In this document: piece after piece, positions 1-13,100 of the stretch
Position numbering within the stretch: position 1 is the stretch's first letter
Layout: every line of letters begins with the position of its first letter
NCBI GenBank assembly: GCA_010094045.1
Contig: ML986597.1
Location: forward strand, 399,154 to 463,153
Reading direction: 5' to 3'
DNA length: 64,000 bases
DNA from: Lojkania enalia
Taxonomy: Eukaryota; Ascomycota; Dothideomycetes; Pleosporales
Notes under the pieces: generated by a model
Databases searched by the model: none
Told to the model about the DNA's origin: nothing
What the model saw: the letters and a program-made list of their open reading frames with translations, nothing else
Program-made: the position numbers and the translations under genes

Positions 1-1334
1 CTTAGCTGGCCACTCTAATAAGAATATTATAATTAGGTTGATATTACAGCGCTATTTTTAGCCTAGAATAGCGGCGGACATTAAACGCTTTATACGAAAT
101 TGCTACTCTTATAGTAGAAATACAGTTTAGCGTTCTAGAAAAAAAGGCCTGCTGCATCCTCTTCCAGTCCCTAAGAGGGTATAGTTAGAAATTTCAATAG
201 ACTATATTATTAACTTACTAAGAACCGCATATAGTAATAAATATATCCTTATTATTACGGACCGTTTAAGTAAAGGAGTACTCTTTATCGCCGTTCCAGA
301 CCTTAAGAGCTAAATATTAGCTAATAAGTTTATTAAGTATTTTATAGCACATTACGGGCTCCTATAAATAATAGTCTCTAATAGAGGAGAGTAGTTTATA
401 TAAGGCGTATAGGCACGCGTCTACCGAATTCTTAAGATTAAGTAAAGGCTATTAACAGTATACTATCCAGAGACCGACGGAAGTATAGAGCGTATAAACC
501 AGCTACTTAAAGAGCTTCTCTGCTACTATTATAACTACTACTAGAATAACTGGGATCTATAGCTACTACTAGCTCAGATCGCCGTTAGTACTAGGAACGC
601 TTCCTCTACAAGAGTCAGCCTATTCTTTCTTACTTATAGCTATTACCTGAACTTGGGAGAGTCCGTACAACTAGAAGAGGAGCTGCTAATAGAGCAGCCT
701 AGAGACCCTATTCACGCAGTAAAATAGATTATTAGTAAACTAAAAAACTGCGTCGAATTCGCGCAAGTAATAATAGCCTACGTATAATAGTAGCAGTAAG
801 AAATTTATAATCGTACGAGGGATCCTATACTATAATACTAATTAGAGGACAAAGTTTAGCTTAACATGCGTAATATTAAGATGGATCCTGTAAGGAAAAA
901 GAAGCTCTATAAGCTCTATTAATAATATACAGTTATTAAGACTGTTGGACGAAATATATACCGACTAGACACCCTATTAGGAATTCATAACATCTTCTAT
1001 ACAACTCTACTTTGCCCTGTTACTTAAGACCCGTTACCAAGTTAAATACAGGACGACTATTAACCAGCGCTAATCAGCGTTGGAAACGAAGATAAATGGG
1101 AGCTTGAGAAAATCCAAGACGTACGAGTGATTAGTAAGAGGGGAGGCGGCCTAAAACAGCAGTTCCTTTGTAAGTAGACTGGTTATACTACACCCTTATA
1201 GAATGACTAGAGCGACTGTAAAGATATAATCGCTCTAGGAGAATTCAAACGGGATACAGGGCGGAACTTTACTAAAGAACTACTTGTCCGTACAATTTAG
1301 CACTAGAGGAAGAGGAGGAGGAGGAGGGGAATAT
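1..1334 (+). pseudogene. Ty3/Gypsy chromovirus integrase and chromodomain relic (element A, cut by window start)
   Basis: Reading through many TAA/TAG codons gives the C-terminal half of a Gypsy polyprotein. In order: the end of the integrase zinc-binding region (NCYSYSRNT near 85-120, one Cys now Tyr), the first catalytic Asp in SIDYI near 199, the second catalytic site read as SNRG at about 377-388 (Asp changed to Asn by G-to-A), and the Glu region TDGSIERIN near 475-500. A chromodomain-like stretch with KWELEKIQDV near 1093 follows, and the frame ends close to a polypurine tract. Stops and Asp-to-Asn or Cys-to-Tyr changes are all C-to-T or G-to-A, as RIP predicts. RT and RNase H would lie before base 1. 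Confident as a Gypsy integrase relic; the chromodomain is a little less certain. Confidence 0.85.
1313..1331 (+). promoter_or_regulatory. Polypurine tract of element A
   Basis: A run of only A and G lies between the end of the integrase/chromodomain relic and a TGTAAAGG sequence that would start the 3' LTR. This is the expected position of the plus-strand DNA primer in an LTR retrotransposon. Elements B, D and the 43-49 kb element have comparable purine runs directly before their 3' LTRs. Confidence 0.6.
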
Positions 1335-1570
1335 TGTAAAGGTCCTAGCCTATAGCTTAGTCCCGTTCTTGCGATGCTATAATGGTAGTTGCTCTTATAC
1401 GACCCTATATCTGCCTGGACTAAAGCAAGCAAATAACATATATCTCACCACCGTGTACCTTCTCTTCTCTTTCTCTAGCTTTAATAATAATGGATTCTCA
1501 TTGTATCTGATCCTATTATATCCTCAGACCTTCTTAGTTAATACCCTACTTATACTATTAAATATCTAGA
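1335..1570 (+). repeat. Probable 3' LTR of element A
   Basis: The stretch begins TGTAAAGG immediately after the purine tract and is less mutated than the DNA to its right; CA and TG are still frequent. Its matching 5' LTR would be outside the window, so the right end is a guess from the change in composition near 1560-1600. The open frame at 1369-1569 resembles no protein I know and is probably chance within the LTR. Confidence 0.4.
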
Positions 1571-1990
1571 AGAATATCCTATAGTTTTCGTATTAATCTA
1601 AATACTATAGTATATTACCTAATATAATAAAATCTTTACCCTAAATTAATATAGTATAGAATTTTTAATCTTAGTATTTAATATAAATACTATACCTACT
1701 ACGCTAAACTAGGTTAAAATATTAATACTATCTTTTATCTAGATAATAAGTTCCTATATAATATATATATTAAAAGGTAGGAATTCTCTAGAAAGAAGAA
1801 AGGTATAATCTATTTTTAGTTTAATAATAATAATAGAGGATATAAACGTTTTTTCTTTTATAGTATTCTATAAGGTCCTTTACCTTAATATTTAAGATTA
1901 CTACTACTAATAATAGAGGTAGGTATAATAATAGGGGAAGATAATAAAGATTGGAAAATGCTAGATAACTCCTTTAATAAAGATCTTAAA
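1571..1990. other. RIP-degraded DNA, unassigned
   Basis: Very A+T-rich, almost without CA or TG. It precedes the Copia relic and may hold its gag or integrase remnants, but I could not recognise a motif in any frame. Confidence 0.3.
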
Positions 1991-3890
1991 ATTAAGAATA
2001 GTAAAATACTTATTAACCCTACGCTATTAGAGCTATAAGCTAATCTTACTATTATACTCTACCTTAAGAAAGGAAATTATTCTCTATTACCTTTACGTCT
2101 TAATAGACAAGTCTATAACCTTTAATAAGCTCCTACTTATCTTTAATAAGAACTCTAAGCTATAGAAAGTAAATGGGAAATTAATAGAAGTAATAGCTTA
2201 ATAACCTCTACGTTTTTATTATCTATCTTCTTTTAGAAAATAGCTAATAAAGAGAAGATTACTATAGAGGAAGTTAGTAGGCTAACTATCTATATAATAT
2301 TAGTCTTAGCTAACTTACTTAGTCCTAAACTATATAATAAAAAGACTACTTTAGCTTCTACTAAATAGAATTAGTAGGAGTAAGTTATATAAGATAAGTA
2401 TAATAGCTTACTAGAAAATAAGATATAGAAAGTTATAAATCAACTAATAAATTGTAAAATACTTACCGGTTAATAGATCTTTAAATAGAAACTTAGCTTA
2501 GATAGAAAAGTTACTTAGTATAAAATAAGATTTATTATATAAGGCTTCTTATAGATATATAGCCTTAATTTCGATAAAATATACGCCTCTATTATTAAGT
2601 TAGTATTTTACTAGATACTCTTTATACTTTAAATTTAATATAACTAGAAGTACTATTAAATAGATATTAAGATAGTATTTTTTTAATAGTAACTTTAAAT
2701 ATAAAATCTTTATTAAACTACTAAAAGGTTATTTTAAAGTAAGTAATTATATTCTTAAATTATATAAATTCTTATATAAACTAAAATAGGTATTAAAATA
2801 ATAGTACTTTAAACTTAAAACTTTTCTTAAAGAAAATAGTTAGAGAATCTTAAATTTTAATCTATCTATATTTATTTAAGATAATAAGAACTTTATTATA
2901 GAAGTTTATATTAATAATATTACTATTTTTAGTATAAATAAGAGTTGAATTATAGTTATAAAGGAATAATTAGCTTTATATTTTAATATAATAGATCTTA
3001 GTCTTTATACCTATTATATAGGGATATATATATTATAAAAACTAAATAGTAATATCTATCTATATTAAGAATTATATATCTAATAGATTTTTAAATAATA
3101 TAAACTAAAGGGTATTTATCTATAAAAGACGCCTATAAAAATAAACCTAAAATTAGCTAAAAATAATAGTTACCTTTAACCTCTTAAATTTTAGTAATAA
3201 TATTAATCTAAGGTTAAAGGTCTTAATTATATAATAGTAGTTATCTATCTAAATATTATTAAAGTAGTAGAAGTTATTTTTAGATTTTACACGAATCTAA
3301 TAGAAGAATATATAAAAGTAGTTAATAATATCTATATTTATCTAAAATATACGCTTAATCTTAAACTTTATTTTAAAAAAAACTATCTAGATAGAGAATT
3401 ATATACTTATATTAATATAAACTAGACTAGGTATCTAAATATCTAAAGATCTATAATAGGCTATATAATTAAACTAGTAGGAAGTTCTATATTATAATTA
3501 TCTTAAAGGTAAAGAACTATAATAATATTAACCTATAAAGCTAAATATATAGTTAAATATAAGACTATTTAAAAGATTATTTAGATCTAAAATATAATTA
3601 ATAATTTTTATATTAAAGTCTTAGAAGTTATATTAACTCTACTCCTAATTAATAATAATACTATATTTAAGCTAACTTATAATTTTAAATTATATAACTA
3701 TATAAAGTATATTAAATTAAAATATTATTTCCTATAAGAAATAATACTTAATAGAAGAATTAATACTTAAAGGGTTAGTACTAAAGATAATTTAGTAGAT
3801 CTCCTTATAAAACTGCTCCCGAGGGACGCTTATAAGAATCTAGTAAATGGACTTAGGATGGACAAGAGCTCCTATACTAAACTCGCTACT
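1991..3890 (+). pseudogene. Ty1/Copia reverse transcriptase-RNase H relic
   Basis: Reading through stops gives Copia-type RT and RNase H. Near 2425-2560 the order 'N-x-L-x-x-C-K-I-L-T-G-x-x-I-F-K-x-K' then 'Y-K-I-R-F-I-I-x-G-F' follows the conserved Copia RT start. The catalytic Y-V/A-D-D box is now Y-I-N-N at 2907-2918, both Asp codons having become Asn by G-to-A. From about 3390 the RNase H follows (RSIIGYIIK, LTYKAKYIV, then DNLVDLLIKLLPRDAY near 3790-3835), matching the usual Copia C-terminus that ends LAD-LTK-PL. The frame closes around 3890. Gag, protease and integrase are missing or unreadable, so the element is truncated or badly decayed at its 5' side. Dozens of stops make it dead. 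Confidence 0.85.
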
Positions 3891-3934
3891 TGCTATTAGT
3901 AGAAGAGTTGTTTCTAAATAGTACATAACGAGGT

Positions 3935-4060
3935 AGTGTATATACCTACCAGGTATATATACCACGATAGAGTCTATAGCTTGTCTGCCTATAGAGGCTG
4001 GAATAATATATATATATATAAGTCCCTAGAAGCCTATAGACTAATCGATATACTTAAAGA
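3935..4060 (+). repeat. Possible truncated Copia 3' LTR
   Basis: A stretch starting TGTATATACC follows the Copia pol relic by about 45 bases and contains a TATA-like run (4007-4022). It is followed directly by LINE sequence. Position suggests the start of the Copia 3' LTR, but no second copy is in the window to confirm it. Confidence 0.3.
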
Positions 4061-4074
4061 ATTATATTTTCAAC

Positions 4075-5740
4075 TTAAGGATCCGCGCTCGCTTCTATTC
4101 TTTTCCTCTTCTTTAACGCAGACCTAGTGCAGAGCGCTCTACAACACGGCAGCTTAATAGCATTTATCGACGACTACTCAGCATGGGTTATAGGACGGTC
4201 AGCCGAGGAAAATATACGGATTATCCAGGACGAAGTAATTCCGATGTTGGAGAAGTGGGAGCGTACTAGCGGAGCCCAGTTTAAGGCAACTAAGACGAGT
4301 TTTATTCACCTCACGCGATATAAAGCGGCAGGTAGAGATAGTATAATACTACTGCAGTTTAAAGGAAAGGAGATTATACTAAAAGGTAAAGTTAAGCTAC
4401 TAGGCGCTATACTAGACAAGGAGCTAAGGTTTAAGGTCTACCTAGTAGATAAAGTAGGTAAAGCGACGAAAGTAGCGCTAGCGCTACGTAGGATAAAGGG
4501 ACTGTAACCTAAAGCAGTTAAGCAGCTGGCGTAGAGTATAGTACTACTAGTAGCGGACTACGTGTTGCTAGTATAGTACCTAATCGCGACGTACGATATA
4601 AAGTAGCTTCTCTTATAGTTACAGAGGATTACGGCGCAAGTAGTAATTAGAGGATTCCGTATAGTAGCCCTATCTATAGCAGAGGTAGAGACAGGCCTGC
4701 TCCCTATAGAACAGAAACTAAGGAAGTAAACAATTGTATTCTAGGTCTTAATCCATAAACTGGGTTAGTCACATCCCTACTAGATGCTTAAGTAATAACA
4801 ACTATATACAAAGCATCGATCCCTGCTTATAAGGGTAGCGGAGATGTATATAGATGTCCGGATAGATATAGTACTCGAAGTTAAACTATATATATGCCCG
4901 CCGTAGGTAGAGCGACCCGAGGTAGTAATATATAAGGATAAAGAGCGGGCACGAGCTGTTATAGGAGACTACTAGCCAGGACAGGTAGATATATATATAG
5001 ACGCATTAGTACAGAACGGTAGAGTAGGTATTAGAGTATACGCTAGACTATCACAAATTTGCGTCTCGAAGACAGTAGCAAGCTCAGACCAGGCGGACGT
5101 ACACCTGACCGAACTACTAGCAATTAGTAAAGCTGCTAACTAGCCGTAGGGCCCGTTATATATAGCCCTCGATAGAGACGGTCGGCCTATACTAGCGTCA
5201 AGCATCAGGATCTTCTCTAACTCACAATCAGTGCTCCTGTTAGTACGTAGTTAGCGAGCCAGCGCGTGTTAAGTTACTATAACAGAAATTATTAAGAAAC
5301 TTTAGATAACTAACGCTACGCTATATTAGATCCCAGGACATACAGGGATTAAGGGAAACGAGTAGGCAGATAGACTGGCGAAGGAAGCAACGAGAGAAGA
5401 AAGCGAGCAGCCACTACAGCGAGATAGAGTACTATAGTATCTAATGCGGTTGGCACTGGAAAGAGCTAACGTGATAATAGGACCGCCCCCACCAAAATGG
5501 GAAGAGAAGAGAAAGTTCACACGGAAGATTAATACGGTATTCTATCTAGGTAAGTCAGCAGAGATATACCGACAGCTAAACAGCAACAAGGCGGCTATTA
5601 TCACGCAGCTACGGACGGGTAAGACGTTCTTTAATAAGTATCTCTATAAGATTAAGGCTGCAGATACTGCAGCATGCGAGTGTAGATACAAAGAGTTAAT
5701 AGCATACTTTCTCTTCTCGTATAGAAGGTGGAGATAGTAA
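4075..5740 (+). pseudogene. Tad-like LINE (non-LTR retrotransposon) ORF2 relic, RT plus RNase H
   Basis: Only moderately mutated. The frame begins with the RT sequence G-S-A-L-A-S-I-L-F-L-F-F-N-A-D-L-V (from 4078), then the catalytic box F-I-D-D at 4163-4174, which keeps both Asp. A 126-residue stretch without stops ends at 4507. After several TAG/TAA codons comes a type I RNase H: YIDALVQNGRVGIRVYA near 5000, an L-T-E-L-L-A-I motif near 5110, and I-P-G-H-T-G-I-K-G-N-E-x-A-D-R-L-A-K near 5330-5385. The tail has RTGKTFFNKYL and a CEC-type cysteine cluster near 5610-5685, as in Tad and related fungal LINEs. The endonuclease and RT fingers are missing, so the copy is 5' truncated, as is common for LINEs. 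All stops fit RIP. Confidence 0.85.
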
Positions 5741-6297
5741 AGAGCTAAGCTATGACAGCAGCACGGACAGCGGTTTAGCGAGCTATCATACGCGCTGGGA
5801 GGGTACTCGAGTAGATAAAAGAGAAGCGGGTAGAGTATAGACGGACCGATTCAGCATTAGAAGCTAGATATAGAAGTAGTTAGGGCGACAATTGAATTTG
5901 CAAAGAGTACAGGGCGGCTACAACCAAAGGTACAAGATGAAGCAAGTAGAGATAAGGGGGAAGTAGATAAGTGGAGGCAGCTGAGGGTCTCCTCTTCTGC
6001 CTCGTAGGCGTAGAATAATAAGCTGTCTATAAACGCGCCTCGGCTAGTATGCTGCCGATTAAGAGGCGCACGACGCTGGAAATGCCCTATAGACGCGAGG
6101 CTATAACTAGCTATACAGCTTATCCTACATATAGTAGTATATTACTTTCCTTTTCTTTCCTTTATTAAGTATAGGGTTAGGTATTAGATAAGCAGGTCTT
6201 ATAGTTAGCTCTTAAAATAGAGCAGGCATAAGGAAGTAGAATATATATAGCTGGCGCTTTATAACGGCCTATACTTATAGGGTATATAGCTATAATA

Positions 6298-6299
<2 letters not shown>
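5741..6299 (+). other. Probable LINE 3' tail
   Basis: GC-richer than the neighbourhood and continuous in mutation level with the LINE relic before it. No further domain is recognisable after the cysteine cluster. The stretch leads into a (TA)n run that could be the element's 3' end or a later expansion. Confidence 0.4.

Positions 6300-6334
<35 letters not shown>
6300..6334. repeat. (TA)n microsatellite
   Basis: About 17 uninterrupted TA units. RIP enriches TpA, so such runs can arise by mutation and then expand by slippage. Confidence 0.9.
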
Positions 6335-6337
<3 letters not shown>

Positions 6338-7380
6338 TAGCGAATTCTATAGAAGTATTAATTAAGTTAGTTAACGAGAGGTATAGCTAGGTTAAAGCTG
6401 GTTAATACATGTTAGCTGACTAAAGTTTATCTTTATACTACTCCTAATCCTAAGCCGGATTAACTTATCTTCTAGAGCGTTTATGCGTTATGTACAGCCC
6501 CAGATTAATAGTAAATTACTATCTTATATTAGTTAGAATCTATAGTTCGCTTCTACTAGAAGTGCTAATTAATATAGCAGCCTGTTATGAATTTACCCGC
6601 CTTAATAGGGCTAGAATCTGGAGTAAAGTAGGTAGGTATAGATAATAGATAATAATGGAAATGATTAAAGCTAGAGCGGAAAACCTAGTAGAATAAAAAA
6701 GAGGACTAAGAATAAGACGATAGACTGAAAGTTCTCGGCGTTAGTACTAGTATAGATATTATAGAGCAGCTTACCGGGCCTATTAATACTTAAGATATAA
6801 GAACAATCAAATTAAATTAAATCGAATTTATCTATAATAGCACGCGTAAGGCTAATAAAAAGTTCTAAGTATTAGAGAAAGACTCTAAAGCTTAGATAAA
6901 ATTATTTACGAAAATTTAGAATAATAAGAATATATAGTTAATACTATAGGGGGAGAAATCTATTATACCTTAAAATAAAATACTATATAGATTAGGCTGG
7001 GATATAAGAATACGAACGTAATTTTTAGTAAGAGTAAATTATAGATATTTAGAATTAGCTATAATAGATTATTCTTATAAATCTATAGTAATATTTATCG
7101 TACGTATAGGTTTTCTAATTACTGTAAGTTAAAGTACCCCTTATTTATCTCGCTATATAGAATATCTCGCTATATAGAGATATACCTTATATATTAGCGT
7201 ATACTAATTTGTCTATAAAAAGTTCTTATAAAACTAGAAGTAATAAACTAAGAGTAAAAAGAAATAAAAATAATTAATTAAGGCGCGAAATTAAGTAAAT
7301 TATAAGTTAAGTTCTTATAAAGAGCCCCTCTTATAGCGCTTATAGCTCTTATACAGCAGATTTTAATCCTTAAGATTAAG
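6335..7380. other. Unassigned degraded DNA
   Basis: Moderately mutated up to about 6800, heavily mutated after. A plus-strand frame near 6780-7120 is fairly open apart from TAG/TAA, but I recognise no domain. It could be a retrotransposon gag or LTR fragment. Confidence 0.3.
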
Positions 7381-10300
7381 TATTAAAGACTCCTTTTAAA
7401 TATATAGTAATAGATAAATTCTTCTTAAATTTCTTTTAAAGTCTCTAGTTTACTTCTTTTAAACGCTCTAATTCTATTTCTATATACCGTTAGTATTCTA
7501 GTTTAGCTGATACTTATATTTTCAATTCCTCTATTACGTAACTTAATAGGGCGTTCTCTTTTTATAGCTAATTAACTAAAATACTAAAACTAATCTCTAT
7601 TTTACTAATAGTAGATACTATAATATTATTTAATATATCTAAGCTATTAGTAGAATTTTCTTATTTAGCTAGAATAGCTTTAAAAGTCTTTTTAATACTA
7701 TTATATAGTTCTTTATATATACTAATAGAATAATCGCTTATATTTTTCGAGAATAAGTATTTTTTTTTAGGGAGAAATCTCTAAGTATATAAATTATCTA
7801 GGCTAGAAAGGAGATAAACCTAAGCTAGCTTTATAATAATACTAAACCTCTTTTTTAAAACTTATTAACTTTCTTAAATATAGAAGCTAGTTTATATTAT
7901 ATATATATATTAATAGTTCCTTATAGTATTTTATCCTTTACTCTTATTATTCTAGATTACTTATATATATTAGAGCTATAGCTTAATAGAGAATTTAGAT
8001 TACTATAGAGATAAGTTATATAATTTCCTTCTTAAAATCCGCGTTATATTCCTATTATTTAGAGTACTAAAATAGCCTCTTATTATTATTAGGAATATTT
8101 TAAACGCTTAACTATAACTAGCTATAAAATTCCTATATATAGAATAGAGACTAATTTTAATTACTATTAAAAGCTATAAACTTAGTAATATAATAATTAT
8201 TCTAGCTAAACTAATATAATAGTATAGAATAAGTTTAGTAATTATTAATAATATTAATATATACGTAAATTCTATATTACTTAAAAGTTAAAATATTTTA
8301 AACCTATTCTAGAAAATAGAGGCTTTTATTATATTAGAAGGAGGTTAGATATAAATTACTATAGTAATATTATTAAAGATATTAATATTACTTTATTTAG
8401 TTCTATTAATATTATTAACTAGAAGTTTTTAATAGTACGGTTAAAAACTAACTAGGCTAAGCTACTCTAAACCGTTCTCACTATATACTCTATACTAGCT
8501 ACTTAAGTAGCAGTTAAATTTACTATTAGTATTTTTAAATATAGGTGTATTAATATTTTAAATAATAAATAGTTAAATCTATCTATCTTTCTACTCTTAC
8601 TTTATATATTTAAAACCTTATCTAATTATAATTCTAAAAGTATCTAGTACCTATATATCTTAATATTTAGCTCCGCTATTATCTATAAATAGCTTACTAA
8701 CCTATTTTCTTTACTCTATTAGTCTTTTAAACGCGCCTACAGCCCTTTTTAATAGGTACTATAAGCTAAGTACTATTAACCGCTCCGGCCTATAATAAAC
8801 CGTTACTTACTATAGTAGAAGAATAATAAGGAATAATAGTCCTAACTAGGTAAATTTAGTATAGTAAAAATAATATATATTAGATAAAAATAATATAGAG
8901 AATATTATCTCTATAGATAATATAATAATACTATTATCCCGTCCTCTATTTATTTAATACTAGCCTAAATACTTCTATATAATTTAGAAAGTCTAAGTTA
9001 AATCTAGTAATATATCTAACTAAAACTTTATAGGTTAAACTAGTATCTATATATTAACTAGTAATAATAAATTACTAAAGCTCTAATATAATTTCTATAC
9101 TACCTATACTTAATATTAACTATATATTAAGACTATTTAAATCTATAAAAACTTTCTATATACGCCTACTTTATTACTATAATCTAAGTAGAATATTCTA
9201 CTAATATTTAACGTCTAATCCTTCTTAGCGAAGTTTTCTATACTATCTAATTAACCTATTTATTAGCTTATTATTATCTAGATAGTTATTAGCATCCCTA
9301 TCCTCCTTCTAATATTATATCTAGTAATCTAGCCTTTATAGAGGTCTAGGTTAAGTTAGATTAGTTCTATAGAAGTTATAAAGCTTATATAGACTATTCT
9401 TAAAATTAACTACGTTATACTACTTTAGATTATTATTATAGTTAAACTATTTTATATAGTATTTAAACCTTCTTCTAAAAATATAAACCCTTAGAACTTA
9501 TTTAACCTTATATTTATCTTCTTTATCCCCTTAAGTAGAGGGGGTTAAGTTAGACTAGAAGGGTGTTACTAGAGTATATTTATACTAAAATTTAGAGTAT
9601 AGTTTCTTATAAAAGTTTATACTCTAGAAATTATTATTTTACTTATTTACCTTAGTATCTATAGTCTCTAAAAACGTAGTATTATCTATTTATCTATTAG
9701 ATTTTATAGCTAATTACTCTTTAGATAGTTAATCTTACTAATATACTCCTAATTATTAGCTCTATTACTAAAAGTATTTTTATTATTAAAACTATTCTTT
9801 AATTTACTATATTATAAAAATAGTAGTATATTATCTTTACTTTTATTTTAATCTAATATAATTTTTAAGATTAGTAAAAAGTTTAAGGTAGTAGAAGATA
9901 GGGTTTTAAATAGAGTAGGATAGAATATCGACCTCTTCTCTTAGTTCTAAAATATATTACTTTTATTAACAAATTTATATTTTAAATCTTCCTTCTATTT
10001 TAATAGCTATCTTCTACTAATATATATCTACTTAGCTAGTCCGGTTCTCTTTTTACCTACTAATCTAGGCTTTTTAAAAGTACTTCTAAAATTAATATAA
10101 TAGATATTTTTAAGATAAAACTAGAGCTCTTATAATAATATAAATAACTCTCTATAATAAAGCTTATATAGAAAATATACTAGTAACTTAAAATCTTTAA
10201 AATACTAATTATAGATATAATTTTTCTATTTAGCTATTTTAGAGAACTACTATATTTGTATTTTAGAGAGTAGAAACTTATTACTTAAATAGTTAGGATA

Positions 10301-12650
10301 GAACTCTAGAATAGTAAACGTTTCTCTATAAATTAGTAGGTTATATTATATAAGAATTATTTTAGGCTTATCTAAATAGACTTAATAATAAGTATTCTAT
10401 TTTTTTTAGTTAATAAACTATCCGCTATAAAAGAAGTAAAACTTTATAAACTTATAGCTTTTCTTAAACTACTTTTAATAGCAACTATATATATATTTCT
10501 ATTATATAGCAGCCGGTTAACTATTAGAAATTCTCTAATTAGACGTTATATTATAAATAATAGATAGGATATATCTATTAATCTTTCGGGTAAAGTTTAT
10601 TTTTAGATAGTAGTATTTATCTATTTTAAAACCTAATTAGAATTCTACTTCCTCTTCTTATAAATAGAGCTTAATTAGATTTTAGAAAATAGTCTTACCT
10701 AAATCGCTATATATAGTAGCTTTAATAAATATACTAGATACTAGATAGTTATATACTAGTATAAGTTTATATACTTATTAGAATATAGTCCTATAATAGC
10801 CTATATATTCTTTTATATAAGTATTAACTTTACTTATAGATTAAGTAGGCTATTTTCTCTAATATCTATAAAATACTTTAGAAATTAGCTTTTATTTCTA
10901 GACTTATAGCTCCTTACATTTATTTTTTAATAGGGTGTTATCTAAAGAAAAATCTTTAAATTTTACTTTAATATCTTTAAATTTAGCGCTTTACTTAAAC
11001 TTATACTACTTCTCTACTAGTAATAATTACTATAACTCTAGGTTCTGAGTAATAAGTAAGAAATAGAAAAGGTCTATAATATCCGTACGATAATTTTTAT
11101 TTTAGAAGAAGATTACTTAACTATCTACTCTAGTATTATTAGTAGTATAATAATTACGGTATACTATTAGGTTATACTATCTACTCTATTTTATTCTTAT
11201 ATTCTATAAATAATTTCTATTTATATATAATATAAATAGAGTATATAGAATACTATAGAATAGTATATATATTAGTAAAGATTAGACCCTCTACTCTAAA
11301 ATTATATACTATTAGGGGTTTATTATAGCTAGCTCTAAAGCTCTATTCTTAAAGATATTAGCTAAATATATTTATAATTTCTATCTTCCTATTACTTCCC
11401 TTAAAGAATAGTATATTCTAAATACTTAGATTCTAGTAGAGTTAAATTATTTATTTGTCTTCTAAAGGTTCTAGTACTAGAACTTTATCTATTAACTTAT
11501 AATCTCTAAATATATTTCTTATATTATATATAGTAACTATTATAAATATTAGATTATAAAATAGTAGGTAAGTCTTAACTCCTTTATATAACGCGTACTC
11601 TAGTCTATTCTATAATTAGAGCTAGGCGTATATATAGTAAGGATTAGTTTTACCTCTTATCTAGAGTAAATATTATATACTTTACATCTTACTAAAGTTA
11701 TATAGTAAATTTTATATTACCGCGCTTATTATAAAAGATAGTAAAGATTATATCCTAACCTATTACTATTAGTTTATATAAGCTATTTTAAGATAGACTT
11801 ATCTAAAAATATAAGCTTCTACTAGATTTAAAATAATATATAGATTCTATATATTTGCTAATTCTTAAAGTACTAAAAATATAAGCTATAATAAAAGTCT
11901 ATATTTTAATTTTATACTATAGTTTTAGAAGTACAAATTAATCGTTCTTCTACTACTATATTCCTAGGTAAAGAAAATAAATTTATAAGCTATATTACTA
12001 TAGCTTCTTTCTATAGGGTAGTTTAAGAATATTATATAGTTTATATTTAATAAACTATCTTATATAATTAGTATTAATACTATATATTATATAACTAGCT
12101 ATAGTAGACTTATATTTAAGGTAGATAGCGTAATAATCGGGCTTATTATCTTTACCTCTCTATTCTTCTTCTTATTTTCCTATTCCTCCTCTATTCTAGC
12201 TCGTTTTTAGCTAGTAGTAAAGTTTTTATAGTACTAGACTATAGTCTATAAGCCTAGCTTTTTATTATTATATCTACCCTTAATTTTAAGTATAATAGAT
12301 ATAATATAACCTTTAAATATCTTAATATTATCTAAACTTACTTCTAGATTTAACTTCTTATATCTAGTATTAAAATTTTATATTAGTAAAATATACTAGG
12401 TTTAAAAATACTATTATAGACTTACTAATTTTATAGTACTAATATATACTTATAGTTTTTCTTCGTCTTTAGCTAAAGTTCTTTTAGAACCTATTTTCCG
12501 TTAATAATATCTTTCTTCTTCTCTATAGCTATATTCTAACTAGTACGCTTAAAGAAGATTTCCGGTAAAATCTTCTACAGTATTATAATAGTATAAGAAG
12601 TTATAAGAAATAGAATAATAAATAGTATAAAGTTCTAAAATTAATAGTAA
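7381..12650 (-). pseudogene. Unidentified minus-strand coding relic(s)
   Basis: Heavily RIP-mutated. On the minus strand, long frames remain open if TAA/TAG are read as Gln or Trp and are rich in Lys, Arg, Asn, Gln and Glu. On the plus strand the same stretches read as featureless Leu/Ile/Tyr/Phe, which is how the antisense of a real hydrophilic protein looks. Clear examples are about 9,650-10,480 (with YRETFTILEFYPNYL and ELFILL) and about 7,400-7,800 (an Arg/Gln-rich, probably coiled-coil end). I found no retrotransposon or transposase motif. It may be one gene of about 5 kb or several. The family is unknown to me. Confidence 0.3.
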
Positions 12651-13100
12651 TATTACTAAAAAGATAATAGTATTATAGTAATAGTTAAAGTAGTTAGGTA
12701 GGCTTAACCTAATAGTATAATAGTACTTTTATAGTATAAAGGTATAGTATAAACTACCTTAATAAGAAGAAATAGCTCTAGTATTATAGGATATTTAAAG
12801 GGGTAAGGAGGAGACTGCGTATAGCAAGGGGGCCTATTTTATCCCTAGTACTAGAAGGATAATTCTATACCCTCTCTCTTTTTAAAGCGCGTTCTAGAGT
12901 TTAAAATCTATTTTAAAGTATTCTTCTTATCTAGATTTAATAGAATTATAAGAGCTTATTCGACTTATAAATAAGTATAATTAGTTATTAGGGGAGTATA
13001 GAGTAACATAACTAAATAGTAGATAAGTAGCCTAAGAGGTAAATAAGCTAAGGGTAATAAGTACCTAAGTAAAATAGTACTATTTACTAACTATAGTAGA
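12651..13100. other. Unassigned degraded DNA
   Basis: A G-rich, less mutated patch at about 12,790-12,850 is followed by A+T-rich DNA. No coding motif, RNA gene or terminal repeat was recognised. Confidence 0.3.

Noticed and set aside
1369..1569. Plus-strand open frame of 66 residues starting with ATG
   Set aside because: Lies in the probable LTR after the polypurine tract, with no recognisable domain.
5326..5520. Minus-strand open frame of 64 residues
   Set aside because: Overlaps the LINE RNase H and C-terminal region on the opposite strand, which has clear motifs.
7381..12650. Starship captain (DUF3435 tyrosine recombinase)
   Set aside because: Considered because of large size and basic composition, but no recombinase R-H-R-Y pattern could be placed.
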